A DNA stretch of 49,936 nucleotides from an uncultured Oscillospiraceae bacterium (GTDB taxonomy: Bacteria; Bacillota; Clostridia; Oscillospirales; Oscillospiraceae), in the NCBI GenBank assembly GCA_947627285.1, contig CANQVL010000016.1, forward strand, positions 1-49,936, written 5' to 3'. Each line of letters begins with the position of its first letter. The stretch's first letter is position 1. A program made the translations under genes and the position numbers. Below the pieces are notes generated by a model. It saw only the letters and a program-made list of their open reading frames with translations. It did no database searches and was not told where the DNA came from. Positions 14,633 to 23,295 of this stretch are shown here, piece by piece.

Positions 14633-16354
14633 ATGAAAATGAAGAAGATCATCGCGTTGGTCCTTGCCTTTGTCATGATCATGGCGCTTGCGGTTGCCTG
14701 CAATAACAGCAACAACAACAGCAACACCAATCAGGGCAGCGGCAACTCCAACAACCAAGGCAGCAGCAATCAGGGCAACACCAACCAGGGCAGCAGCGAC
14801 AACCAGGGCAGCAGCGACAACCAGGGCAGCAGCGACAACCAGGGCAGCAGCGACAACCAGGGCAGCGGCGACGACAACCAGGGCAGCACCGCCCCCGAAG
14901 TCACCACCGACATCTCCATCATGCTCCCCTCCATGTTCGGCGGCGAGATGAGCGATTCCCGTCCCAACGTTGACAAGGTCCGTGAAAAGCTCTATGAGAT
15001 CACCGGCATGACCAACGTCAACTTCATGTTCACGGCTAACGACGGCTACGGCGACAGCTTCAATATGCAGCTCATGGACCGCGCCAACATGCCCATGATC
15101 ATGACCGCCGGCGGCACCATCAACGGCAACTCCGCGGTTCTGGACGCCGCCGCTCAGGGCGCCTTCTGGGATCTCACCCCGTTCCTTGAGACCGGCGACT
15201 ATCCCTACCTCGCCCAGGTCGACGAGTCCATCAAGGCTCTTCTGACCGTCAACGGCCAGTACATCGGCATCCCCAAGCTCCGTGACCCCGGCCGCCACGG
15301 CTTCAGCTATCGCGCCGACTGGGCCGAGAAGCTCGGCTTCGGTGAGCCCCAGACCGTTGAAGACGTCTACAATATGCTCTACGCCTTCACCCACAACGAC
15401 CCCGACGGCAACGGCAAGGACGACACCTACGGCATGGAGGCCTGCGGTCAGTACACCGGCTGGATGGACATCATTCAGACCTGGTTCGGCTGCGGCAACG
15501 GCTGGGTGGAGCAGGACGGCAACCTCATTCCTGTCCATGAGACTCCCGAGTACAAGGAAGCCCTTGACTGGATGCGCAAGCTCCACGCCGAAGGCATAAT
15601 CCGTCCCGACTTCGCCTCCGTCCAGTCCTCCGACTGGGGCCAGGCAGTCCAGCGTTCCGAGGCCGGCTCCATCGCCGACTGCCTTGACTCCGCCGGACGC
15701 CGCGCCTGGCTGTACTTTGAGGGCGACGGCAAGACCCCCAGCGTTGTGAATCCTGACGAGTACGCCAGCATGGTCCTTCTCGGGCCCGTAGCTGGGCACA
15801 CCGCCCGTATGCAGACCTACAACGGCTACTTCCTCATCACCAAGGACGGCGCCAAGACCGAGGACGACGTCCGCGGCTGCCTCCAGTTCCTTGACCGTAT
15901 GTGCTCCGTTGAGGGCCGTACCCTTGCCGACTGGGGCATCGAGGGTCTGACCTTCAACTATGACGCTGACGGCTACGCCTCCATGTTGGAGGGTCTTGAG
16001 ACCGCCTCCTATCCGTTCCAGGGTCTTAACCAGGCTGAGGGCTATATCCCCTTCACCCTTGAGGGCACTCCTCAGGCCAAGCAGGATCTGCCTCACGAAG
16101 CCTGCACCGAGGCCATGAAGCGTTCCGGCGCCGTGGCAGTGGGCAACCCCGCTGAGGCTTATCTGACCCAGTCCCAGACCAACGCCACCATGGGCACCGT
16201 CCTCGCCCAGACCATCAGCGACGCCCGTACCCAGTACATCGCCGAGGTCATCACCTGGGAGCAGTTCCAGGCAGCCGTCGCCACCTGGGAGTCCCAGGGA
16301 GGCGCCGCTGTTAAGGAAGAGGTCAACGCCGCCTATCACGCCGCTCAGGGCTGA
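14633..16354 (+). CDS. Extracellular sugar-binding lipoprotein of the ABC importer
   Basis: This 573-residue solute-binding protein has a lipoprotein signal peptide (KKIIALVLAFVMIMALAVAC; lipidated Cys at 23). A flexible Asn/Gln/Gly/Ser spacer (about 24-87) contains GSSDNQ repeats. The family 1 binding domain follows (from about 92), with the usual IMLPS strand, GYGDSFNMQLMDR, GIPKLRDPGRHGFSYRADW and the Asp-rich DPDGNGKDDTYG segment, which resembles a calcium-binding loop in LplA/YtcQ-type proteins. It lies outside the membrane and delivers oligosaccharides to the two permeases. GGAGGA precedes the ATG. The gene is GC-rich and codon-biased, as expected for strong expression, and a strong terminator follows. 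Confidence 0.95.
   Translation: MKMKKIIALVLAFVMIMALAVACNNSNNNSNTNQGSGNSNNQGSSNQGNTNQGSSDNQGSSDNQGSSDNQGSSDNQGSGDDNQGSTAPEVTTDISIMLPSMFGGEMSDSRPNVDKVREKLYEITGMTNVNFMFTANDGYGDSFNMQLMDRANMPMIMTAGGTINGNSAVLDAAAQGAFWDLTPFLETGDYPYLAQVDESIKALLTVNGQYIGIPKLRDPGRHGFSYRADWAEKLGFGEPQTVEDVYNMLYAFTHNDPDGNGKDDTYGMEACGQYTGWMDIIQTWFGCGNGWVEQDGNLIPVHETPEYKEALDWMRKLHAEGIIRPDFASVQSSDWGQAVQRSEAGSIADCLDSAGRRAWLYFEGDGKTPSVVNPDEYASMVLLGPVAGHTARMQTYNGYFLITKDGAKTEDDVRGCLQFLDRMCSVEGRTLADWGIEGLTFNYDADGYASMLEGLETASYPFQGLNQAEGYIPFTLEGTPQAKQDLPHEACTEAMKRSGAVAVGNPAEAYLTQSQTNATMGTVLAQTISDARTQYIAEVITWEQFQAAVATWESQGGAAVKEEVNAAYHAAQG
14786..14857 (+). repeat. Four exact 18-bp tandem repeats in the lipoprotein spacer
   Basis: The unit CAGGGCAGCAGCGACAAC occurs four times without change, and a fifth diverged unit follows. 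Each adds six residues (QGSSDN), so copy number can change without a frameshift and would alter the reach of the binding protein from the membrane. Confidence 0.9.
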
Positions 16355-16395
16355 TTTGAGCGTACATAATCTCACTTATCCGGCATAACCTAACT

Positions 16396-16432
16396 GTGCG
16401 CCGCGCCGCAAGGCGCGGCGCACTTTGGTTTT
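16396..16432 (+). terminator. Strong Rho-independent terminator after the importer operon
   Basis: GTGCGCCGCGCC (16396-16407) pairs perfectly with GGCGCGGCGCAC (16412-16423) around a GCAA tetraloop, and TTTGGTTTT follows. It lies 41 bp after the binding-protein stop and separates the importer from the enzyme genes. Confidence 0.9.
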
Positions 16433-16463
16433 CCAAAAAGGACTGTGCCCTACTTTTCTGCTC

Positions 16464-16499
16464 CCTTGAAAGCAAAGAGCCCCCTCTTTGTTTTCAAGG
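16464..16499 (+). other. Hairpin in the leader of the small membrane protein
   Basis: CCTTGAAAGCAAAGA (16464-16478) pairs with TCTTTGTTTTCAAGG (16485-16499), 15 pairs including one G-T, with the loop GCCCCC. It lies 28 bp before the next start codon and has no T-run after it, so it looks like a leader structure rather than a terminator. Confidence 0.5.
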
Positions 16500-16527
16500 A
16501 AACAGAAATCATAAAAGAGGTGTTCCC

Positions 16528-17166
16528 ATGTTCCTTATCCCCTTCGGACTTATATTCATCTTCTACTCCTACGACCTTGTCCTCACGGACATGACCGCCT
16601 TTGGCTTCTGGCGTGACACCCTTGCCATCGACCTCATAAACGACCTTGTGGGCTACCTCCTCATCGGCATAAACGCCTGGAAGCTCCGCTCCAAGTCCTT
16701 CTCCTTCTCCCGCGCTTTGTGGTTGTGCGCCGCAATGTCCGTCTTTTACGTCGCCACCCGCCTCTGGTCCCCCACGGGTCTTTTCGGCCTTGCGTGCCTG
16801 GCGATAGAGACGGCGGGCGTCCTGTGGCTCCTAAAGCTCCTGGTTGACGGCGTACAGGATCTGGAAGCCATCGAAAAGCGCCACTTAAACTACGTCCAGC
16901 TCCACCGCTGGCAGTACCTCGTCTCCATAAGCTGGCTCGCCGTCTTCGCCTGCACCGTGGGCGTGAATTTCATCTCCGGGCTGGGCTTTTTCTCCCTCCT
17001 CATCGTCGCCATCTGGGCGGTCCTGGCGCTCCTCCTCATAATCACCTTCCTCCGCACCGCCATGCGCTACCGGAAGATGGGCGAGGAGCGTGAAAAGGCG
17101 GAGTGGCGCAAAAAGGGCTCCAAAAAATTTTTCCGCGGCCCCCTGCCCCCGCATATTGACAAGTGA
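16528..17166 (+). CDS. Small multi-pass membrane protein of unknown function
   Basis: The 212-residue product has about six hydrophobic helices: MFLIPFGLIFIFYSY at the start, LVGYLLIGINAW near 45, two between 70 and 105 and two between 130 and 175. The tail is Lys/Arg-rich (EREKAEWRKKGSKKFF), which by the positive-inside rule places the C-terminus in the cytoplasm. No family is recognised. ATG 16528 is chosen because GAGGTG lies 5 bases upstream; a longer in-frame reading from 16396 would start inside the terminator stem. It lies between the importer terminator and the first rhamnosidase, 52 bp before it, which suggests it opens the enzyme operon. Its role is open. Confidence 0.7.
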   Translation: MFLIPFGLIFIFYSYDLVLTDMTAFGFWRDTLAIDLINDLVGYLLIGINAWKLRSKSFSFSRALWLCAAMSVFYVATRLWSPTGLFGLACLAIETAGVLWLLKLLVDGVQDLEAIEKRHLNYVQLHRWQYLVSISWLAVFACTVGVNFISGLGFFSLLIVAIWAVLALLLIITFLRTAMRYRKMGEEREKAEWRKKGSKKFFRGPLPPHIDK

Positions 17167-17218
17167 GGAAATCGGGATATATTTATAACTGTAATTTTTA
17201 CGCTTCAAGGTGATTTTT

Positions 17219-19249
17219 ATGGACCTTATTGATATGCTCAAAAGCCCGGGGGACGAGTTCTCCCCCATCCCCTTCTGGTTCCTTAACGGCGGCCTGACCC
17301 ACAAGGAGATCCGCCGCCAGCTCCACGATTTCCACGCCCACGGCGTCTCCGGCGTGGTGCTCCACCCCCGCATGGGCCTTCCAAAGCGCATCGGCTACCT
17401 CTCCGAGGAGTTTTTCGCCTACATAAAAACCGCCCTGGAGACCTGCCGTGAGCTTAATATGCGCGTGGTCTTTTACGACGAGGGAATGTACCCCTCCGGC
17501 TCCGCCTGCGGTCAGGTGGTGAAGGACCACCCGGAGCTTGCCAGCGTCGGCATAACGGTCACGGACGCCCTTCTCGAGGGCGACGAGCTCATAGCCGAAA
17601 AGGACGGCAGGCTCCTTGTCGCCCGCCCCACCCGCGGCACCATCCGCGGCGTCCACTACGGCGAGGACGACTTCGAGCCCGACGCCCCCCTGAGCGCCGA
17701 CATTCTGAACCCCGACGCCGTGCGCCGCTTCATCGACCTCACCCACAACGCCTATTACCGCCGCTTCCACGAATATTTCGGCTCCACCGTCATAGGCTTC
17801 TTCACCGACGAGCCCAGCATTTTGGGGCGCTGCGTCACCGGCATGAAGCCCTGGACCCGGGGCTTTGCGGAGCTCTACACCTCCGCCGGCGGCGACGTAA
17901 ACGACCTCTTCGCCCTTTTTGACGGCGGGGAAAACGACGGAACACGCCTCTATAACTCCCTCATCGTCGAGCGCGAGAACAGCGTCTATTACGCCGCCCT
18001 CTCCCGCTGGTGCGCCGACCACAACATCTGCCTCATGGGTCACCCCGACTCCTCCGACGACATCGAGCGCGAGCGCCACTTCCACATCCCCGGTCAGGAC
18101 CTGGTCTACCGCCAGGTCTCCCCTGAAAACGGCGACCTTTTCGGGCGCGACAGCGTCCAGGGCAAGTGCTCCGCCGACGCCGCCCGCCTTTTGGGACGGG
18201 AGCGCAACTCCAACGAGTGCCTTGGCGTCTGCGGCGGCGAGGAGAACCCCTGGAGCATGACCGGCGCGGACGTGAAATGGTTCATCGACTACCTTGCCGT
18301 GCGCGGCGTCAACCTCTTTATCCCCCACGCCTTCTATTACTCCGTCGTGGGCGCCCGAAAGGACGAGCGTCCCCCCGACGTGGGCCCCCACTCCATCTGG
18401 TGGAGCCATTACCTCATGTGGACAACCTACATACGCCGCGTCTCCTGCCTCATGACCGGCGCGAAGCTCCGCGCCGATGTCGCCATACTCTGCCGCAACC
18501 GGGAGCTTGCGCCCGAGACAGTCGCGGAGCTCTTCAAAAATCAGATTGGATTTACATATATCCCCAAAATGTTCTGGGACGACTGCCGCGAAGAAAACGG
18601 AAGGCTGGTCACGCCCGTGGGCGTCTTTTCCGCGATCGCGGACCCGGAAAACCGCTTCCCCGGCGTCTCCCGCGACATTCTCGGCGTCCCCCGCGACCTC
18701 ACCTGCGCGGAGCAGCGCGAGGATCTGCGCGTCATGCGCTTTGAGCGCCTGGGAAGGGATTGCCTTTTCCTTGTGAACGCGGGCGAGGCGGACATCTCCA
18801 CCCCCGTGACCCTCCCCTTTGAGGGCCCCGCCGCGGCGTACGACCTCTGGACAGGCTCCGCATTCCGCTTTGACGGGCGTTTGGACCTCCCCCGCCGGGG
18901 TAGCCTCCTCGTCTTCTCCTGCACCGCCGGGGAGCTTGCCTCTCTGCCGGAAAAGCAGGTGAAAAACGCCATTCCCGCGCCGGAATTCAGGCTCGTCAGT
19001 GAGGACTGCTCCGCCGCCGTCAAGGTCTACGAGGCGTCCCTGCCCCCCATGGAGGGCGTGCTGACAGTGGAGGCGGAGGAGATGGCGGAGCTCACCGTCA
19101 ACGGGCGCGACGCGGGCGTCTCCTTCTGGGGCCCCCACAGCTTCGACCTCACGGGCCTTCTCACCCGCAAGTCCAACAAGCTCCGCCTAACCGTCACCGG
19201 CTCCCGCGCCAACCTGTACGGAAAACCCGTCAATTATGGACTTAAATAA
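17219..19249 (+). CDS. GH106-like protein, putative alpha-L-rhamnosidase
   Basis: The 676-residue product begins with the block PIPFWFLNGGLTHKEIRRQL, GVSGVVLHPRMG and VVFYDEGMYPSGSACG typical of the GH106-related (beta/alpha)8 domain, and GFFTDEPSI around 200. A C-terminal beta-sandwich includes TVEAEEMAELTVNGRDAGVSFWGPHSFDLT, the kind of accessory domain seen in GH106 and GH2-like enzymes. It is shorter than RhaM-type GH106 enzymes (about 900-1100). The expected action is release of rhamnose from RG-I fragments; the activity is inferred from family and context. No signal peptide. ATG 17219 is chosen over GTG 17210 because AAGGTGAT (17207-17214) lies 4 bases before the ATG. Confidence 0.75.
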   Translation: MDLIDMLKSPGDEFSPIPFWFLNGGLTHKEIRRQLHDFHAHGVSGVVLHPRMGLPKRIGYLSEEFFAYIKTALETCRELNMRVVFYDEGMYPSGSACGQVVKDHPELASVGITVTDALLEGDELIAEKDGRLLVARPTRGTIRGVHYGEDDFEPDAPLSADILNPDAVRRFIDLTHNAYYRRFHEYFGSTVIGFFTDEPSILGRCVTGMKPWTRGFAELYTSAGGDVNDLFALFDGGENDGTRLYNSLIVERENSVYYAALSRWCADHNICLMGHPDSSDDIERERHFHIPGQDLVYRQVSPENGDLFGRDSVQGKCSADAARLLGRERNSNECLGVCGGEENPWSMTGADVKWFIDYLAVRGVNLFIPHAFYYSVVGARKDERPPDVGPHSIWWSHYLMWTTYIRRVSCLMTGAKLRADVAILCRNRELAPETVAELFKNQIGFTYIPKMFWDDCREENGRLVTPVGVFSAIADPENRFPGVSRDILGVPRDLTCAEQREDLRVMRFERLGRDCLFLVNAGEADISTPVTLPFEGPAAAYDLWTGSAFRFDGRLDLPRRGSLLVFSCTAGELASLPEKQVKNAIPAPEFRLVSEDCSAAVKVYEASLPPMEGVLTVEAEEMAELTVNGRDAGVSFWGPHSFDLTGLLTRKSNKLRLTVTGSRANLYGKPVNYGLK

Positions 19250-19293
19250 CCCTCCCGCTCCCCTTAACGGGAGAGCAAGGAAAGGACACCGGT

Positions 19294-22200
19294 ATGCTGA
19301 ATAAGGAAATAAATGTAAAGCTGTCGAATCTCACCGAGCAGGGCGTCACCCTCTCCTGGGACGAGGTGAGCGGCGCGGATTACTATGTGGTCTCCTGGTC
19401 CGACAGGAACACCCCCGCCCACATCCTCAAGCCCCTCTCCCCTGTCCGGGAGAACGCCTTCCGCTTCACACGCTGTACCGCCATACCCTACTACCTGAAG
19501 GTGGAGGCGTACGATTTGGAGGGCGCCCTTTTGGGCGAGAGCGCCATCGTCCGCTCCGCCGTGGGCTGTGTCATGCGTCCGCAGCTGGAGGAGCTGGGGC
19601 GCGGACTCGTCGCCGTGTGTACCTCCGCCGGCGTGTTCCTCAGCTGGCGCCTGCTCAAAAGCGAGGTCAACGGCTTTACCGAAACAGGTCTGTCCGGCGC
19701 GGACTTCGCCGTGTACAAAAACGGTGAAAAAATCGCCCTGGTCACCGACAGAACAAGCTGGCGGGACGAAAAGGGCACGGCGGAGGACCTCTACTCCGTC
19801 GCCGCCGTCCTCCCCGGAGGCAAGGACGCCCCCTGCAAGGCCGTGAAGCCCTGGGCGCAAAACTATATCGACATCCCCCTCTCCATACCCGAGGGCGGCG
19901 TCACCCCCGCCGGGCAGGAGTTCACCTACCACTGCTCCGACATGAGCGTTGGCGACATGGACGGCGACGGGGAATACGAATTCGTGCTGAAGTGGAGCCC
20001 CTCCAACGCCCACGACGTGAGTCACCGGGGCTACACCGGTCACTGCATACTTGACTGCTTCCGAATTGACGGCACCCGCCTCTGGCGGCTGGACATGGGG
20101 CCCAATATCCGCGCCGGCAACCACTACACCCAGTTCATGGTGTACGACTTCAACGGCGACGGCAGGGCGGAGATGGCTGTAAAGACCGCCCCCGGCACCC
20201 TCATGACCCGCTACGCCCCCGACGGCAGCGTCAGGAGCCGGGACTACATAACCATGCCCCAGGAGGACATCGACGCCGGCTGGTCCCACCAGGACAACTA
20301 CGTCTGCTCCGCCGCCGACTACCGCCGCCACGTGGCTGATATGTTCGAGGGCTGGCACCGCCACCCCGAGGTCGTCGCCGGCAACTGGCCCAAGACCGTG
20401 GAGGAGTGCCTGGGCATACCCCGCCGCTACCCCTATCCCCTCTCCCGCCGTGAGGCCGAGGCGCTGGCGGACTTCTTCATCGACGAGTGGGCGCCCGCCC
20501 GGGACCCGAAAAACAGGCTCTGGGAGTTTGAGGGCTTCATCTACGAGGGCCCCGAGTACCTGACCATGTTCGACGGCACGGGCAGGGAGCTGGACACCAT
20601 CCACTACGAGCCCGCCCGGGGCGACGACGGGCTGATGTGGGGCGACTACGCCTGGACGCGCATCGAGCCCTGCAACCGGGTTGACAGGTTTCTGGCGGGA
20701 GTGGGCTACCTGGATGGGGAGCGCCCCTACCTTCTCATGTGCCGGGGCTACTACACCCGCGCCTTTGTGGCGGCTTACGACTTCTTTGAAAACAAATTCC
20801 ACAAGGTCTGGCAGGCGGACTCCGGCTTCATGCCCATGTCCAACCCCTTTGACTACACCACCACCCGCAGGACCGGCAGCCACCCCACAATGGGGGGTCT
20901 CGCCGGACAGGGCAACCACTCCGTCTCCACCGCCGACATCGACGGCGACGGCTTCATGGAGCTCATCTACGGCGCGGCGGTCATCGACCACGACGGCACC
21001 CTCCTCTACTCCGCCCGGGGCAAGCTCCCCGACGGCAGGGACGCAAAGCTGGGCCACGGTGACGCCATGCACGTGGCGGACATCGACCCTGACCGCCCCG
21101 GCAAGGAGATTTTCAACGTCTACGAGGAGGGCAAAAACGCCCCCTACGGCTACGCCCTCCGGGACGCGGAGACGGGCAAGGTCTACTTCGGGCAGTATTA
21201 CGAGGGCGACCTGGGCAGGTGCATGATCGGCGACATCGCCGACGGCGTCCGGGGGCTCCAGGTGTGGGTGAACGACGTCTTTGACTGCAAGGGCAACAAG
21301 CTGGGTATCCCCGCCCCCTCCACGAATATGCGCATTTTCTGGGCGGGCGACATGACCACCCAGCTCACCGACGGGCCCGACTACATGGGCCAGGGCGCCA
21401 AGGGCACCGCCATCGGCAGGGTCGTGGACCCGCGGCGCGGCGTGCTTCTGGAACCTGAGGGCACCGGCACCAACCACTACACCAAGGCCACCCCCTGCCT
21501 GGTGGCCGACATATTCGGCGACTGGCGCGAGGAGATACTTCTGCGCCACGCGGACAACACCGCCATACGAATTTACACCAACACCGACGACGCGCCCCAC
21601 AAGCTCTTCACCCTGATGCACGACCCCCAGTACCGCTGCGGCGTGGCGTGGCAGAACAACTGCTACAACCAGCCCGTCTACCCCTCCTTCTACTACGCCT
21701 CGGACATGGAGTTCAAGGACGTGCTCAAAAGCATGGAGTTCCGCCCCGCTCTCTACCTCGCCGGGGACTCCACCATGCAGTCCTACGAGCCCGACGGCTC
21801 GGGGCTTTCCGGCTGGGGACAGGCGCTTTTTGAGAAGGGCGCCGGCGCGCGGGTGTGCTTTACGGAGCACCGGGCGGACTGCCCCTTCGGGACCGAGCGG
21901 AGGTACACCCTGCCGGAGCTCGTCATCGACAACTGCGCCATGAGCGGCAGGAGCACCAGGGTCTTCCTTGACGAGGGCAGGCTCGAGGACATAAAAAACC
22001 ACCTGGGCCTCGGGGATTTCCTGCTCATTCAGTTCGGGCACAACGACTGCGACCCCTCCCATCCGGAGCGGTTCACGGACCCGGAGGAATACGGGGAGAA
22101 CCTGAAAAAATTCATCTCCGCCGCTTTGGAAAGGGGCGCGCAGCCCATTCTCGCCACCCCCATAACGGATCTGGGGACACAGCCGGGGCTCGCCACCCTC

Positions 22201-22446
22201 AACAGCTATAGCGACGTCACCCGCGCCGTGGCGGAGGAGTGCGGCGTACCCGTCCTCGACATACGCAAGGCCTCGCGGCTGAGCCTGGAAAAGCTGGGAG
22301 CCCACAGGACGGCGGAGTTTTTCAACGCCGACGGCGTACACCTGACAGCCTCGGGGGCGAGGCATATCGCCTCCATCGCCGCCGCGCTTATTTCCAGGTC
22401 CGACGACCCCAGGCTTTCGTATCTGCGCCGCGTTTTCGGCGGTTAA
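19294..22446 (+). CDS. Fusion of a family 11 rhamnogalacturonan lyase with a family 12 rhamnogalacturonan acetylesterase
   Basis: The 1050-residue protein has two enzymes. Residues about 1-90 form a fibronectin III-like domain. About 95-810 form a PL11 rhamnogalacturonan lyase, an eight-bladed propeller with calcium-type loops such as DMDGDGEYE, DFNGDGRAE and DIDGDGFME, and the blocks GHGDAMHVADIDP and NNCYNQPVYPSFY. About 815-1050 form an SGNH esterase of the CE12 type with Ser826 (GDST), the FGHND block and Asp1013/His1016 (DGVHL). The lyase cleaves the Rha-GalA bond by beta-elimination and the esterase removes acetyl groups from GalA. YesX (PL11) and YesT/YesY (CE12) are separate proteins in B. 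subtilis. No signal peptide is seen. AAGGAAAGGA precedes the ATG. Confidence 0.92.
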   Translation: MLNKEINVKLSNLTEQGVTLSWDEVSGADYYVVSWSDRNTPAHILKPLSPVRENAFRFTRCTAIPYYLKVEAYDLEGALLGESAIVRSAVGCVMRPQLEELGRGLVAVCTSAGVFLSWRLLKSEVNGFTETGLSGADFAVYKNGEKIALVTDRTSWRDEKGTAEDLYSVAAVLPGGKDAPCKAVKPWAQNYIDIPLSIPEGGVTPAGQEFTYHCSDMSVGDMDGDGEYEFVLKWSPSNAHDVSHRGYTGHCILDCFRIDGTRLWRLDMGPNIRAGNHYTQFMVYDFNGDGRAEMAVKTAPGTLMTRYAPDGSVRSRDYITMPQEDIDAGWSHQDNYVCSAADYRRHVADMFEGWHRHPEVVAGNWPKTVEECLGIPRRYPYPLSRREAEALADFFIDEWAPARDPKNRLWEFEGFIYEGPEYLTMFDGTGRELDTIHYEPARGDDGLMWGDYAWTRIEPCNRVDRFLAGVGYLDGERPYLLMCRGYYTRAFVAAYDFFENKFHKVWQADSGFMPMSNPFDYTTTRRTGSHPTMGGLAGQGNHSVSTADIDGDGFMELIYGAAVIDHDGTLLYSARGKLPDGRDAKLGHGDAMHVADIDPDRPGKEIFNVYEEGKNAPYGYALRDAETGKVYFGQYYEGDLGRCMIGDIADGVRGLQVWVNDVFDCKGNKLGIPAPSTNMRIFWAGDMTTQLTDGPDYMGQGAKGTAIGRVVDPRRGVLLEPEGTGTNHYTKATPCLVADIFGDWREEILLRHADNTAIRIYTNTDDAPHKLFTLMHDPQYRCGVAWQNNCYNQPVYPSFYYASDMEFKDVLKSMEFRPALYLAGDSTMQSYEPDGSGLSGWGQALFEKGAGARVCFTEHRADCPFGTERRYTLPELVIDNCAMSGRSTRVFLDEGRLEDIKNHLGLGDFLLIQFGHNDCDPSHPERFTDPEEYGENLKKFISAALERGAQPILATPITDLGTQPGLATLNSYSDVTRAVAEECGVPVLDIRKASRLSLEKLGAHRTAEFFNADGVHLTASGARHIASIAAALISRSDDPRLSYLRRVFGG

Positions 22447-22470
22447 TGGCTTCTTTGGGAGGAATATGAT

Positions 22471-23283
22471 ATGCTCAACCCCATTTTTAAGAATATTTAC
22501 ATCTGCTTTCCCGGCGGGAAGCACAAGGTCCTGACCATGAGCTACGACGACGGCAGGGAGGAGGACCGAAGGCTCGTCTCCGTCTTCAACGAGCACGGCA
22601 TAAAGGGCACCTTCAACTTAAATTCCGGCATATTTTCAGACCCCCGGCGTATCCCGACGGAGGAGTACCCGGAGCTTTACCGGGGCCATGAGATAGCCTG
22701 CCACACCTACACCCACCCCACAATTGAGCGGTGCCCCACGGAGCTTGTGGCAAGGCAGATACTCCAGGACAGGTACGAGCTGGAGGCGCTCTCCGGCGCT
22801 CCGGTGAGGGGGCTTGCCTACCCCAACGGGTCGTACTCAAGGGAGATAATGGCGCTTTTGCCGTCCCTGGGGATAAAATACGGCAGGGTGGTGGAGACCA
22901 CCGGCGGATTTGGTATGCCCGAGAATTTCCTGGAGTGGAAGGGCACCTGCCACCACAACGGAAGGCTTTTGGAGCTGGGGGAGCAGTTTATAAATATGCA
23001 CAAGACCCAGTACCTCTACATGATGTACGTCTGGGGCCACAGCTACGAGTTCACCACCTACGGAAACTGGGACGTGATGGAGCGCTTCTGCGGCATGATG
23101 GAAAATAAGGACGACATCTGGTACGCCACGAATATCGAGATAGTCGATTACATGGAGGACGCAAAGCGCCTGCGCTTCACCGCCGCCTGCGACAGGGTGT
23201 TCAACCCCAACGCCGGCTCCGTATGGCTGGAGGTGGACGGCGGGAAGGCGGAGATCCCCGGCGGGGCGCTGGTGAGTTTGTAA
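22471..23283 (+). CDS. Polysaccharide deacetylase (NodB / CE4-like)
   Basis: The 270-residue NodB-fold protein has the metal and catalytic motif as TMSYDDG (Asp26, Asp27) in place of the usual TFDDG, and metal ligands His78 and His82 in HTYTHPTIE. AYPNGSYS and MMYVWGHSYEF correspond to motifs 3 and 5. These residues argue for an active, metal-dependent deacetylase. No signal peptide is present, unlike peptidoglycan or xylan CE4 enzymes that act outside. Between two rhamnogalacturonan acetylesterases the likely task is removal of acetyl groups from imported RG-I fragments, but this is inference. GGGAGG precedes the ATG and the next gene starts 12 bp on. Confidence 0.85.
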   Translation: MLNPIFKNIYICFPGGKHKVLTMSYDDGREEDRRLVSVFNEHGIKGTFNLNSGIFSDPRRIPTEEYPELYRGHEIACHTYTHPTIERCPTELVARQILQDRYELEALSGAPVRGLAYPNGSYSREIMALLPSLGIKYGRVVETTGGFGMPENFLEWKGTCHHNGRLLELGEQFINMHKTQYLYMMYVWGHSYEFTTYGNWDVMERFCGMMENKDDIWYATNIEIVDYMEDAKRLRFTAACDRVFNPNAGSVWLEVDGGKAEIPGGALVSL

Positions 23284-23295
23284 GAGGTCAGAAAG

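Noticed and set aside
14786-14872. Possible CRISPR-like array
   Set aside because: The units are adjacent without spacers and lie in frame in a lipoprotein gene; it is a coding tandem repeat.
19264-22596. A very long antisense frame (about 1110 codons) opposite the PL11-CE12 gene, and similar ones opposite other genes
   Set aside because: High GC with biased third codon positions opens antisense frames. The translations are low-complexity, rich in Val/Gly/His/Ala, and lack domains, while the plus frames carry full enzyme motifs.
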